Shown: positions 10,770 through 22,069 of the stretch, one piece after another
How the letters are laid out: the number at the start of each line of letters is the position of its first letter
Position numbering within the stretch: the first letter of the stretch is position 1
NCBI GenBank assembly: GCA_963921195.1
Contig: OY992540.1
Span: 172,765,896 to 172,829,895 of the forward strand
Direction of reading: 5' to 3'
DNA length: 64,000 nucleotides
DNA from: Pegoplata infirma
Lineage: Eukaryota > Arthropoda > Insecta > Diptera > Anthomyiidae
The notes under the pieces: model-generated
The model's database searches: none
Seen by the model: the letters and a program-made list of their open reading frames with translations, nothing else
Told to the model about the DNA's origin: nothing
Made by a program: the position numbers and the translations under genes

Positions 10770-11799
10770 CAGGGTGCTTCAGTCACGACCCGCCGAATTT
10801 TACCAGCGTATTCCTTGGCTCATTTCATGAAAATATGTCCATTACGACCATCCCCGAAAATGCAAGTGTGCGAAATTTCAGCGGTTTGAAAATTTTCGGA
10901 TTGGTGGTTGGAGGGTAGTAGGGTAAAATTGATAACCTCTGAACCTGGAGTTCGATTTTTTTGTTTTTGGGCTTGTTGGAAAGTACATTAGGATACCTTT
11001 CAGAATCAATAACAAAAAAATTAAAATAAAGTGAAATCGTCGAGATACAGAGCTTTTAAAAATAAAATTTGAAAAAGAAGACATAAGAATTTGCACATTA
11101 CGTCAATTTGCTCAGCAAGATGGCAGGTAACTTATGTTTTTTATTTTCTTAAAAGATAGCCCAACGCCTTACCTTTCCAAAATGCCCTAAAAGAAGCCCA
11201 GAGGTCTTACCGTTCCAAAGTTATGACCATTTGCCTTCCAAAAATTTTAATAAAATAAAATCTTTAATTTACAAAAACAAATGAATGTGTGCTGTTATTT
11301 CGCCTCCAAACCCAAAAAAAATTTGTTTGCATTTCAGTCAAATGGTCATAACTTTAGAACAGAAAGACCTCTGGGCTTCATTTAGGGCATTTTGGAAAGG
11401 TAAGACGTAGGGCTATCTTTTAAGAAAGGAATAAATATAAGTTACCTGCCATCTGGCTGAATAAATTGAGGTTATGTGCAAATTTGTATGTCTTTTTCAA
11501 ATTTTATTTTTAAAGGCACTGTATTTCGACGATTTCACTTTATTTTAATTTTTTTGTTATTGATTCTGAAAGGTCTCCTAACGAACTTTCCAACAAGCAC
11601 AAAAACAAAAAAAAGGACCACAGGTCCAGAGGTTATCAATTTTACCCTACTACCCTCCAACCACCAATTCGAAAATTTTCAAACCGCTGCCATTTCGCAC
11701 ACTTGCATTTTCGGGGGATGGTTGTAATGGATATATTTTCATGAAATGACCCAAGGAATACTCTGGTAAAATTCGGCGGGTCGTGACTGAATCACCCTG
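10770..11799. mobile_element. Long foldback element at a TA site
   Basis: CAGGGTGCTTCAGTCACGAC at 10770 is mirrored by GTCGTGACTGAATCACCCTG ending at 11799, and TA flanks both ends. The arms are ~465 bases each (to ~11240 and from ~11335), leaving a loop of ~100 bases. Open frames crossing the arms (10736-10918, 11096-10878, 11476-11727) are the same arm read twice and are not genes. Confidence 0.8.
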
Positions 11800-11819
11800 T
11801 ATATATAAAAGAGTGGGGT

Positions 11820-14800
11820 GACTGACTGATTAGCAATAATCATCGCCCAGCCCAAACCGCTGAAGCTAGAGACTTGAAATTTGGAATGTAGGTTCGGCTC
11901 CCGACAAAACCACCCACTAAGAAGGGATTTTTTGTAAATTCCGATTCTAAGGGGGGCAAAAGGGGGAAAATAGGGCCCTTTGGGGGATTTTGTATCTTTT
12001 GAACTAATAGTCCTAGAAACTTCAAATTTGAACTCTAGGATCCTCTCGCGGAAATAAAATTTCGGAAAACTTTTTTTTGGAAAATTCTTTGTCCAAGGGG
12101 GGAAAAGGGGAAAATAGGGCAAATTGGTACATTTTTTATATTCTAAACAAATGGTCCCAGAAACTTGAAATTTGAAGTCTAGGACCCTCTCGCGGAAATA
12201 ACATTTTGGAAAAAGTAATATTTTGAAAATTCCGTTTCTAAGGTGGGGGGAGGGGGAAAATAGGGCAAGTTGATACATTTTGTATCTTCTGAACTAATGG
12301 TCCTACAATCTTGAAATTTTGAATATAGGATACTCTCGCGGAAATAACATTTTGAAAAAAGTACTTTTTTGAAAATTCCGGTTTTAAGGGGGACAAAAAG
12401 GGGGAAAAATAGGGCAATTTGGTGAATTTAGAACTAATGGTCCTAGAAACTAGATATTTGAACTATAGTATCCTCTCGGGGAAAAAACATTTTTTCACTC
12501 AAAATTTTTTTTCACTCAAAAGTTTTTCACTCAAAATTTTTTTTTTTTACAAATTTTTTTTTTTACAAATTTTTTTTTTGCAATTTTTTATTCACTCAAA
12601 ATTTGTTTTTACTCAAAATTTTTTTTCACTCAAAATTTTTTTTTACTCAAAATTTTTTTTCACTCAAAATTTTTTTTTTTTACAAATTTTTTTTCACTCA
12701 AATTTTTTTTTCACCCAAAATTTTTTTTCACTCAAAAATTTTTTTTTACAATTTTTTTTTACTCAAAATTTTTTTTACTCAATTTTTTTTTAATCAAAAT
12801 TTTTTTCACTCAATTGTATTTTATTCTTCAGTTTTTTTACTCATTTTTTTTACTTAAATTTTTTACTTAGAAGGTGTTTTCACCCAATTTTTTTTACTCA
12901 AAATATTTTTCGCTTAATTTTTTGACTCAAATTTTTTACTCAATTTTTTTTCTCATTTATTTTTTAATTTTGGGAATTTATTGATTTAATCACTTAAATT
13001 TAGGGGGAAATAGGACAATTTTAAACATTTCGATCTTCTGAACTAATGGCCCCAGTAACCTTAAATTTGGACTATAGGATCCTCTCGCGGAAATAATACT
13101 CTAAAGAAAGTATTTAAAAAAAAAAAAATAAGAAGGGGAAATGGGGAAAAAAGGGCAATTTGGTACATGTTCTATCTTCTGACCTAATGGTCCTAGAAAC
13201 TTAAAGTTTGGACTATAAGATCCTCTAACGGAAAAAACATTCTGAAACAATTTATTTTTAATTCTGATTCTAGGGGATTGAAAGGGGGAATGTAGGATAA
13301 TTTGGTACATTTTGTATCTTCTGAACTTATGGTCCTAGAAACTTAAAAATTTGGACTATATGATCCTTTCGCGGAAATTATGTTCTGAAGAAAGTATTTT
13401 TTGAAAATTTTTCATTCAAATTTGGGGGGGGGGGAATAGGACGATTTTGAACATTTTCTATATTGTGAACTAATGGTCCCAGAAACCTGAAATTTGGACT
13501 ATAGGATCCTCTCGCGGAAATAATATTCTGAAGAAAGTACTTTTTTAAAAAGGCACTTCTAAAACGTGAAAAGGGGGAAAATTGGGCAATTGGGTCCTAG
13601 AAACTTAAAGTTTGGATTATAAGATCCTTTCGCGGAAAAAACATTCCGAAAAAAAGTTTTTTTTCAATTCCGTTTCTAGGGTGGTAAGAAGGGGGATAAT
13701 AGGACAATTTGGTACACTTTGTATGTTCTGAACTAATTTTCCCAGAAACTTAAAAATTTTGACTATGGGATCCTTCGAGGAAATAACATTGTGAAGAAAG
13801 TTCTATTTTGAAAATTTCGCTTCTAAGGGGAAAGTAGGGTAATTTTGTGTCTGCTGAGCTAATGGTCGTAGATCTTTGAAATTTGGGCTGTACGATCCTC
13901 TCGCGGAAATAACTTTCTGAAAGAAGTACTTTTTGAAAATTCCGGTTTGTATCTGCTAAACAAATAGGACTGCACGATCCTCTCGCGTGGACTGCACGAT
14001 CCTCTCGCGGAAATAACATTCTGAAAAAAGTACTTTTTTGAAAATCCCGCTTTAAAGGGGGAAAAAGAGGAAGGTAGGGCAATTTTGTATCTGCTGAAAA
14101 TTTGGTCCTAGATACTTGAAATTTGGAGTGAACGAACCTCTCGCGGAAATAACATTCTAAAGGAAGTACTTTTTCAAAATTCTGGAGGGAAATCGGGAAA
14201 GTAGGGCAATTTTGAATCTGCTGAACTAATGGTCCTTAATACTTGAAATTTAAACTGTACGATCCTTTCGCGAAAATAACATTCTTAAAGAAGAACTTTT
14301 CAAAAAATCCGCTTCTACGGGGAAAAAGGGGGAAAGTAGGGCAATTTTGTATCTGCTGAACTAATGGTCCTAGATACGTGAAATTTGAACTGTACAATCC
14401 TCTCGCGGAAATAATATTCTAAAGGAAGTACTTTTTGAAAATTCCGTGGGAAAAAGGGGGTGAGTGGGGTAATTTTGAATCTGCTGAACTCATGGTCCTA
14501 GATACTTGAAATTTCAACTGTACGATCCTCTCGCGGAAATAACATTGTTAAAGAAAAACTTTTTTAAAAATTATGCTTCTACTGGGAAAAAGGGGAAAAG
14601 TAGGGCAATTTTGTATCTGCTGTAACTGTACAATCCTATCCCGAAAATAACATTCTAAGAGAAGTACATTTTTGAAAATTCGTTTTTAAAGGGGGAAAAA
14701 TGGGGAAAGAATGGCAATTTCGTATCTGCTAAACGAATGGTCCCAAAAACTTGAAATTTTAACTCTACTCTCGCGGAAAAAACATTTTGTAAAAAGTAAT

Positions 14801-15419
14801 ATTTTGAAAAATCCTTTTATAAGGGTGGGGTGGTGGGTAGAAGGGGTTTAATATGGCAATTTTGTATCTTCTGAACAAACTTGAAATTTTGAATCTGGAT
14901 GCTCTCGCGGAAATTATTTTTTGAAAAATATATTTTTTTGAGAATTTTGGTTTTAAGGAGACCCAAAAGGGGGAAAAAAGGGCAATTTGCTAAACTTTAA
15001 ATTAATGGTCTTAGAAACATGACATTTGGAATATGGGATCATATCGCAGCAATAACATTCTAAAAGAAGTAATTTTTTGAAAATTTCGCTTTTAAGGGGA
15101 AGAAAGGGGGAAAGTAGTGCAATTTTGTATATGCTAAAGTAATGGTCCTAGATACTTGAGAATTGGACTGTACGATCCCCCGCGGAAATAACATTCGGAA
15201 AGGAATACTTTTTTAAAAATTCCTCTTTAAAGGGGAAAAAGAGGGGAAAATAGAGCAATTTTGAATCTGCTGAACTAATGGTCCTAGATACTTGAAAATT
15301 GGACTGTACGATCCTCCCGCGGAAATAACATTTGGAAATAAATACTTTTTTAAAAATTCTTCTTTAAGGGGGAAAAAGGGGGAAAGTAGGGCCCTTTGAG
15401 GGATTTCGTATCTTTTGAA
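11820..15419 (+). repeat. Satellite array, first block
   Basis: Around 24 diverged units of ~120-147 bases. Each has the order: TGAACTAATGGTCCTAGA, ACTTGAAATTTGGACT, GGATCCTCTCGCGGAAATA, ACATTCTGAAAAAAGTA, TTTTTGAAAATTCCG, then a G-rich AAGGGGGAAAAAGGGGGAAA and TAGGGCAATTTTGTATC. Landmark CTCTCGCGG occurs near 12040, 12185, 12332, 13080, 13508, 13896, 14000, 14139, 14400, 14525 and on. Length varies by loss of blocks. Long open frames on either strand here are repeat translations. Confidence 0.85.
12480..12965 (+). repeat. CACTCAAAATTTTTTT minisatellite within the satellite
   Basis: About 25 degenerate copies of a ~18-20 base unit, CACTCAAAATTTTTTT, with ACAAATTTTTTTT variants, replace the normal satellite between two of its units. 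The strand bias is extreme: the plus strand is nearly free of G. Open frames rich in Phe and Leu here are artefacts of the repeat. Confidence 0.8.
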
Positions 15420-15547
15420 CTAATAGCAAGGATCATAGAAGTAAATAGGATGTCCAGAACTTCAAGTTCCTGATAATCACGTTGCTCAGCCTGCTCAGCT
15501 TGCTCAGCTTGCTCTCCCAAAACAGGGGTCTTGTGGACTGTCCACAG

Positions 15548-16568
15548 CAGTGACGGTCCGTGAAGTTGTCACTGGGTGTTCTCTACTTATTTAAAATATA
15601 AAATTTATGTATATAAAATATGTTTTTCTGGAGGTAACACATTCCCGTGGTAGACAAAGCCTCAGTTTTATTTTTATACCCTCCACTTAGTGATAGAGGG
15701 TATATATAAGTTTGTCATTCCGTTTGTAACTCATCGAAATATCGGTCTGGGACCCCATAAATTATATATATTCATGATGCCCGATCGATTTTAAGACATT
15801 CTAGCGATGTCCGTCTGTCCGTCTATCTGTCTGTCTGTCTGTGGAAAATGCTGTAGCGGACAAAATATTGCACAGAGATGACTGAAACTTAACATATTTA
15901 TTGGAAGTTCTCCCGAGAAGTTTGGTATTGCATTTGAGCGATATCGGTTCAGCGGTTCAAAAGTTATTAACGAAAATGTAAGCACACCTCAAAAATTTCA
16001 GTACATTCAACATAACCTAAAAATACAAAATGCTTTAATTCGGCTTCTGGTTGACATATGCGAACATAATTGAACACCAAATGGTATTTAAACAAGTACG
16101 AACATATTTTTTACAAAAAAAAAAAAAAAATCGCGGATTTTTTTTTTGCCAAAAATTTTTTTCGCGGAAATTTTTTTTTTAAATTTTTTTTTTTTTCAAA
16201 ATTAATTTCCTTTTAAATAAAGTTTTTTGCAATAATCTTTTTGAAATTGTGGAGGGTATCACTACATTCGGCAAGGCCGAATTTAACTTTTTTACTTGTT
16301 TTTTGTTGACATACATCCAAAATTAATTTTTGTACTCCATTTATTGCGAAATAATGCTTTTTGTTAATTGTCGATGTGGTGAGGCAACAAAATGACAATA
16401 AAATAGAATTTAGGCTGCATCTCATTAAAAAATGTACAAAACTAGTAACATCCCATCTTTACCTATCTCGGGAATGCGTTAGGTCCATGAAAACATGAAT
16501 TTTATACTTAAATTTTCTGTTTTTATAAATTAGAGAACACCCAGTGACAACTTCACGGACCGTCACTG
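15548..16568. mobile_element. Non-autonomous hAT element with 8-base duplication
   Basis: CAGTGACGGTCCGTGAAG at 15548 is mirrored by CTTCACGGACCGTCACTG ending at 16568; the inverted match extends to ~38 bases. GTCCACAG lies on both sides (15540-15547, 16569-16576). CAGTG-type ends with an 8-base duplication are characteristic of hAT. No transposase is present; most of the interior is the dipteran repeat at 15676-16302. Confidence 0.85.
15676..16302 (+). repeat. Dipteran ATACCCTCCAC interspersed repeat, fullest copy
   Basis: It starts ATACCCTCCACTTAGTGATA, then GGGTATATATAAGTTTGTCA, TTCCGTTTGTAACTCATCG, a CTGT/CCGT microsatellite at 15809-15842, and ends GGCAAGGCCGAATTTAACTT TTTTACTTG. I associate this layout with the INE-1/DINE-like (Helitron-related) repeats of higher flies, from memory and not by alignment. 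Other copies in the window are at 33721-34443 (reverse), 46205-46380, 28640-29260, 43850-44220, 25680-26000, 23205-23500 and 32450-33080. Confidence 0.6.
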
Positions 16569-17128
16569 GTCCACAGGGGCCTTGTGGACTGTCCACAAGA
16601 CCCCTGAACATTAACTATTAAAGCGTTCAAAACAAAGAAATCGAAATTTGGCAAACATTTTGAAAAATTTTCGATTTAAATTTTAAAAAAATGAGGAATA
16701 TTAAGAAAAATTCCAAAAAAATTATTGAAAATACTAGGAAGAACCAAAAATTAATATTTATTTTCTTATTTTTGAAAATTTAAAAATTTTCATTCTTTTT
16801 TATTTTTTTTCCCCCCTAAATATTAATTTTTGGTTCTTCTTAGTATTTTCAATAATTTTTTTGGAATTTTTCTTAATATTCCTCATTTTTTTAAAATTTA
16901 AATTGAAAATTTTTCAAAATGTTTGCCAAATTTCGATTTCTTTGTTTTGAACGCTTTAATGGTTAATGTTCAGGGGTCTTGTGGACAGTCCACAAGGCCC
17001 CTGTGGACAGTCCACAAGACCCCTGTTTTGGGAGAGCAAGCTGAGCAGACTGAGCAGACTGAGCAACGTGATTATCAGGAACTTGAAGTTCTGGACATCC
17101 TATTTACTTCTATGATCCTTGCTAATAG

Positions 17129-18755
17129 TTTTAGAAACTTGAAATTTGGACTCTATAATCCTCTCGCGAAAAAAAAACTAAAAAAATATTTTTTTGAAAA
17201 TTCCGCCACCAAGGTGGGGAAAATAGAGCAAATTGGTACATTTTTTATCTTCTGGACAAATGGTCCCCGAAACTTGAAATTTGGACTCTAGGATCCTCTC
17301 GCAGAATTAACATGCGGAAAACAAAATTTTTTGAAAATTCCGCCTCCAGGGGTGGGAAAATAGGGAAAATCGGTGAATTTTTTATCTTCTGAACAAATGG
17401 TCCCAGAAACGTGAAGTTTGGTCTTTAGGATCCTCTCGCGGAAACAACATTCCGAAAAAAATATTGTTTGAAAAATTCCTCCTCCACGGTGGGAAAGGGG
17501 GGGAAATAGGGAAAATCGGTACATTATTTATCTTTTAAACAAATGGTTCCAGAAACTTGAAATTTGAACTCTAGGATCATCTCGCAAAAAAACATCTTGA
17601 AAAAAGTAGAAGGGGGAAAATAGGGCAATTTTGTATCTTCTGAACTAAAACTTTAAGTTTTGATCCTCTCGCGGAAATAATTTTTTGAACAATACACTTT
17701 TTGAAAATTTTGGTTTTAAGGAGGGCCAAGAGGGGCAAAATAGGGCAATTTGGTAAATTTTAAACTAATGGTCTTAAAAACATGACATTTGCAATATAGG
17801 ATCATCTCGCGGAATAGCATATTGAAAGAAGTACTTTTTTGAAAATTACTTTTTAAAGGGGGAAAGAAGGGCAATTTTGTATCTCTGCTGAACTAATGGT
17901 CGTAGAAGTTTGGACTGTACGATCCTCTCGCGGAAATAACATTCTGGAAGAAGTACTTTTTTGGAAAAATCTGCTTCTAAAGGGGGAAAAAGAGGGAAAG
18001 TAGGGCAAATTTGAAATTTGAATCCTCTTGCGGAAACAACACTGTAATGGAAGTACTTTTTTGAAAATTTCGCTTCTACGGGGAAAAAGGGGGAAATTAG
18101 AGCAATTTTGTATCTGCTGAACTAACGGTCCTAGATACTTGAAACTTGGAGTGTACGATCCTCTCGCGGAAAAAACATTCTGAAAGAAGTACTTTTTTGA
18201 AAATTTTGTTTTATAGGTGGAAAAGGGGGAAAAGTATGGCAATTTTGTATCTGCTGAACTAATGGTCCTAGATACTGGAATTTTGAACTGTTTTATATCT
18301 GCTGTACTGATGGTTCTAGATACTTGAAGTTTGGTACTTAAAGTTTCCTCTAGCGGAAATAACATTCTGAAGCACTTTTTTAGTAAATTCTGCTTCTAAG
18401 GGGGAAAATGGGGAAAGTAGGGCAATTTTGTATCTGCTGAATTAATGGTCCTAAATACTTGAAATTTAGACTGTACGATCCTTTCGCGGAAATAACATTC
18501 TAAAATAAGTACTTTTATGAAAATTCTACTTCTAATGGGGAAAAAGGGAGAAAGTAGAGATACTTAAAATTGGTACTTTATGATCCACTCGCGGAAATTA
18601 CATTCTGGGAAAATTAATTTTTTAATTTTCGCTTCAATTTGGTACATATTGTTCCTTATGCACAAATGTTCCTTGAAACTTAAAGTTTGAACTATGGGAT
18701 CGTTTCGCCAAAAATAAAATTTTTTGCAAATTTAAATCTACTCAAAATATAATAT
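17129..18755 (+). repeat. Satellite array, second block
   Basis: Continuation of the 11820-15419 satellite after the foldback insertion, with ~12 more units carrying CCTCTCGCGG (17162, 17296, 17432, 17666, 17924, 18160 and others) and the same GGGGGAAA/TAGGGCAATTTT blocks. The last unit decays near 18700, just before the CCCGAG element at 18756. Confidence 0.85.
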
Positions 18756-18929
18756 CCCGAGTAAAAATAATTTAATATGATCTTATATACTTTTATATAT
18801 TCATATTATTTCATATATGATCATGTGTGACACTATGTCTTGCAAGATAAATTTATATAATAAATTTTGATGTGCGATTTTTTTAAGATATCGCCATACA
18901 TAATTATATGTTGCAACATCTGGTCCCAT

Positions 18930-19370
18930 GCATCATTCCAAATTTCTAAGTGTTTTATATAAAATTTTATATCCCTCCATTATTTTTTAATTTTTCTAAG
19001 TTTTTTCCAAGAACATATTTTTATCGAAAATATTTGCAACGTGTTTTATATAAAATTTCATATGACTTCATATTTTTTTATTTTTCTAAGATTTTTTGAA
19101 GCACCACTTTTTTATCACGAATATTTTCTAAGTGTTTTATATAAAATTTTATATGACTCCATTTTTTAAATTTTTTCTAAGTTTTTTTCGAGGAACATTT
19201 TTTTTTATCGCAAATATTTTCTAAGTGTTTTATATAAAATTTTATATGACTCAATTTTTTAAAATTTTTCTAAATTTTTCCAAACACAAATTTTTTTGAA
19301 AATATTTTCTAAGTGTTTTATATAAAAATTAACATGACTCCATTTTTTGAAATTTTTCTAAGTTTTTTCA
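18930..19370 (+). repeat. Tandem ~95-base units (TTTCTAAGTGTTTTATATA)
   Basis: Five successive units share TTTCTAAGTGTTTTATATAA, AATTTTATATGACTCCAT and TTTTTCTAAGTTTTTTC. The GTGTTTTATATAAAATTTTATA core is self-complementary in part. Non-coding. Confidence 0.7.
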
Positions 19371-19729
19371 AGAACAACTTATTTTTATTATTTTAATTTT
19401 TCAACTTTTTATTAAAAACTAAAAAAAAAAACATCCGGTTTATAAAATTGTACAAATTTTAATATAATTGGATATAATTTTATATCATTGGATTAGACCA
19501 AAACTCGTATCAAAGTCGATATAAAGTTATATAAACTGATATTATTAGATATTATTCGATCAAATCTTATGAAACCATTTTTCGTATAAGATTATATCAA
19601 AATAGACACGAACCCATATTAAATTATATATTGTGTCATATCAATTTTTTTACTCCCCGAGTAAAAAAAAATTGTATGGTAAAACATGTTATCTTATAAA
19701 ATTATATATAATTTAATGGATCTGATTTT

Positions 19730-20040
19730 GCTAAATTTCATCCGAAAATTGGCCGCGCCAAAGTTATCTCATAACATCTTATAATATATGAAGTTACAGT
19801 TTAATATTTGATTGTATGTGATTTCATCCGGAAATTGGCCGCGCCAAAGTTATCCCAAATTATCTATTATCATGATTTTGTATTAAATATGATATAATAT
19901 GATGTAATTACATCCGGAAATTGGCCGCGCCAAAGTTATCTTAAAATATCCAATATCATGATTTTATATTAAATTGGATATTATATAATGTAATTTCATC
20001 CGAAATTTGGCCGCGCCAAAGTTATCTTATAATATCTGAT
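19730..20040 (+). repeat. Four ~85-base units with a GC palindrome
   Basis: TTGGCCGCGCCAA, a 13-base perfect palindrome followed by AGTTATC, occurs four times (near 19748, 19846, 19920, 20006), each preceded by TTTCATCCGRAAA or a variant. It stands out because the surrounding DNA is more than 75 percent A+T. Confidence 0.75.
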
Positions 20041-20149
20041 ATCTTGATTTTATAAAAAAATTATTGGATACATTTTTATCCAAAAAATGTTTCTATTTTT
20101 AGATTTATTTTTAGATATAATAATGTCAAACTGAAAATAAATAAAAAAA

Positions 20150-20240
20150 ATAAAACTTCGAACGGACGGGGATTAGAACCACAAGTCTTCCGTTTTGTAA
20201 TCGCAATCTCTACCCTCTAGACCAGCGGACGTTGTTAGCA
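20150..20240 (-). pseudogene. tRNA-like sequence
   Basis: On the minus strand the segment reads TGGTCTAGAGGGTAGAGA (a good A box) and, ~35 bases on, TGTGGTTCTAATCCCCG (a good B box with T-arm spacing). The T-stem has one mismatch, and the seven bases on either side do not pair into an acceptor stem, so I treat it as a tRNA-derived relic rather than a tRNA gene. Confidence 0.5.
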
Positions 20241-20639
20241 AATAACAACTTTAAAAGACTTAGTTTTAAATAAATTGATCGTATCTAATTATATCAAATT
20301 GATCTAACATATAGTAATATATGATTATATCCAATTAAATATGTTATTCACTTGTACACAATTTTCAAAAAGACTTAGAAAATTTTTGATAAAATTTGCA
20401 AAAAAAAAAAAATTGGAATGACGTACAGCGCTATTAGGGGCTTCCATGGTAAGCTTAAACAATAATTTTAATGCAGCAATATGCCTTATTTCCAAGTCAT
20501 AGGCTTCCAAAGTGAAATAAGACTTTGGCTTATAAATTTGAAATTTTTCATGGAATCAGGAAATCAGAATTAGATTTGAGATCGGGTTCCAAAAATCATT
20601 GATAATTTGATAATTTAAACTAAATGTAGCTATTATTAA

Positions 20640-21260
20640 CTATATAAATGCAATATAAATTTTTAAAAATGATTGCAAAAATTCAAAAAGTAAAATTTTT
20701 TAAGTTCTAAAAAAACAAATGCAATAAAAAAGTGTTTTCTATTAAAAAAAAAAAATAAAAAAATATATTTTTTTCTGGAATCGAACTCGGGTTCCCAAAA
20801 ATGATAGATAATTTTATAATAAATTAAATATAGTTATATATAACTATATAACAGCAATATAATTTTTTAAAAATGATTGCAAAAATTCAAAAAAAGAAAA
20901 ATTTTAAGTTCTAAAAAAATAAATGCTATAAAAAAGTGTTTTCTATTTAAAAAAAAATAAAAAAAATATATTTTTTTTCTGGAATCGAACTCGGGTTTCC
21001 AAAAATTATAGATAATTTTATAATAAATCAAATATAGTTATATATAACTGTATAAAAGAAAAATAATTTTTTTAAAATGATTGCAAAAATTCCAAAAATG
21101 AAAATTTTTTAGTTCTAAAAAAATTAAACGCAATAAAAAAGTGTTTTCTATTTAAAAAAAATAAAAAAAAACTTTTTTTTTCTCGGCTGGGCCGGGAATC
21201 GAACTCGGGTTTCCAAAAATCATATGTAATCTTATATGATACAATAAAAAGTTTTGTATA
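20640..21260 (-). repeat. Three to four ~205-base tandem units, each with a B-box half
   Basis: Units carry AAAATGATTGCAAAAATTC, AAAAAGTGTTTTCTATTAAA and GGAATCGAACTCGGGTT (best at 20777, 20985 and 21195). Read on the minus strand the last piece is GAGTTCGATTCC, a strong Pol III B box, and the unit at ~21180 extends to CCCGGCCCAGC like the end of a tRNA. A fainter relic is at ~20582. Confidence 0.7.
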
Positions 21261-22069
21261 ACCATATATGTTGACACACAAAAATAAATTTTGAAATACT
21301 GGCATATATAATTATATATGGCTAGTTGTTTGGTCAAAAAAATATTTTTTTTATACATGATTATATCAAAATATATATTCTATTACATATGCGACCATTT
21401 ATAAATATATATTGAGTTTAGACGAAATTTTCGTATATATAGTACCATACAAACACAGATATGTTATCGTTTAAGACACATATAATTATATCTATTATTT
21501 TTGTTGGAAATTTTTTTAGTATGGAACCATATATAGTTTTAACTGGTATTATATTAGCCATATATAATTATACATAAATTGATACTGGATTTTTTGTTTA
21601 GTAAAGTCCTATACATAATTAGATATAAAGTCACGTATAATAATATATGAAATCGGATTAAGTTTTATGTGCAACGTATGATTACATCTACCATTTATAT
21701 TAATATATTATGAACAATATAATTAGATATGATTTTATATGACATCATTTAAAAAAATTGGAAAATTTCAAAGTGAGATATAATTTTATACTTTGACTCA
21801 TATAGTTGTATATGGTTTTATGAAAACATATAAAATAATATACATTTATATAAATTCCTTTTTACTCGGGTCGGGATTTTAAAGGTCGAAACTAACAATT
21901 TTTATGTTTAATTAAAAATTAATAAGAATTTGAAGTAATAAAGTTGTTTTTTTTTACAGCTAACCGGTAACGAAGTACCGGGCGAGTTAGCTAGTAATGT
22001 ATGTAGAAAAGTTGTTCATATTTAATAATCGTCTAACTCAAAATTTGAAAAAATGAGACTTGCAAGCCA

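Larger units (their letters stand above)
15427..17121. mobile_element. Foldback element inside the satellite, 7-base duplication
   Basis: CAAGGATCATAGAAGTAAAT at 15427 is mirrored by ATTTACTTCTATGATCCTTG ending at 17121. CTAATAG flanks both ends (15420-15426, 17122-17128), and this sequence is a normal part of the satellite unit, so the insertion point is clear. The arms carry repeated CTGAGCA/TGCTCAG units and CTTGTGGACTGTCCACA palindromes; the loop is near 16780. The left arm was later split by the hAT-like element at 15548-16568. Confidence 0.75.
18756..21870. mobile_element. CCCGAG-ended AT-rich block made of tandem arrays
   Basis: CCCGAGTAAAAATAATTTAA at 18756 and TTTTTACTCGGG ending at 21870 bracket the block. 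An internal junction at about 19655, TTTTTTTACTC next to CCCGAGTAAAAA, suggests two elements side by side. Three arrays fill it: ~95-base units at 18930-19370, ~85-base units at 19730-20040 and ~205-base units at 20640-21260. All are described separately. No coding region is credible. Confidence 0.6.
10764..21994 (+). mobile_element. Helitron-like composite with satellite body
   Basis: With the foldback at 10770-11799 subtracted, the left end reads A then TCTATATATATAAAAGAG. The right end is a hairpin, GCTAACCGG...CCGGGCGAGTTAGC at 21959-21991, ending CTAG at 21994 and followed by T. A 5' TC, a 3' hairpin with CTRR and insertion between A and T with no duplication are Helitron hallmarks. The body starts with GACTGACTGATT and CCCAAACCGCTGAAGC, then a satellite. 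No Rep/helicase gene is visible, so it would be non-autonomous. That these two ends belong to one element is inferred, since several later insertions lie between them. Confidence 0.5.

Noticed and set aside
12419..12857. Phe/Leu-rich plus-strand open frames
   Set aside because: Pure translation of the CACTCAAAATTTTTTT minisatellite.
12480..12965. CRISPR-like array (regular repeats with spacers)
   Set aside because: Spacing is irregular, units are homopolymer-rich, and this is eukaryotic DNA; no other array resembles CRISPR.
11739..14082. Long minus-strand open frames, for example 12278-11739 and 14082-13750
   Set aside because: They are translations of satellite units (repeated LPYFPLFPPL and FRERIL strings) and have no gene-like start, splice or domain context.
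17288..18365. Further minus-strand open frames with the same repeated peptides
   Set aside because: Same satellite read in another block; similarity among frames comes from the DNA repeat.
20150..20240. A functional tRNA gene
   Set aside because: A and B boxes are good, but the acceptor stem does not pair and the T-stem has a mismatch.
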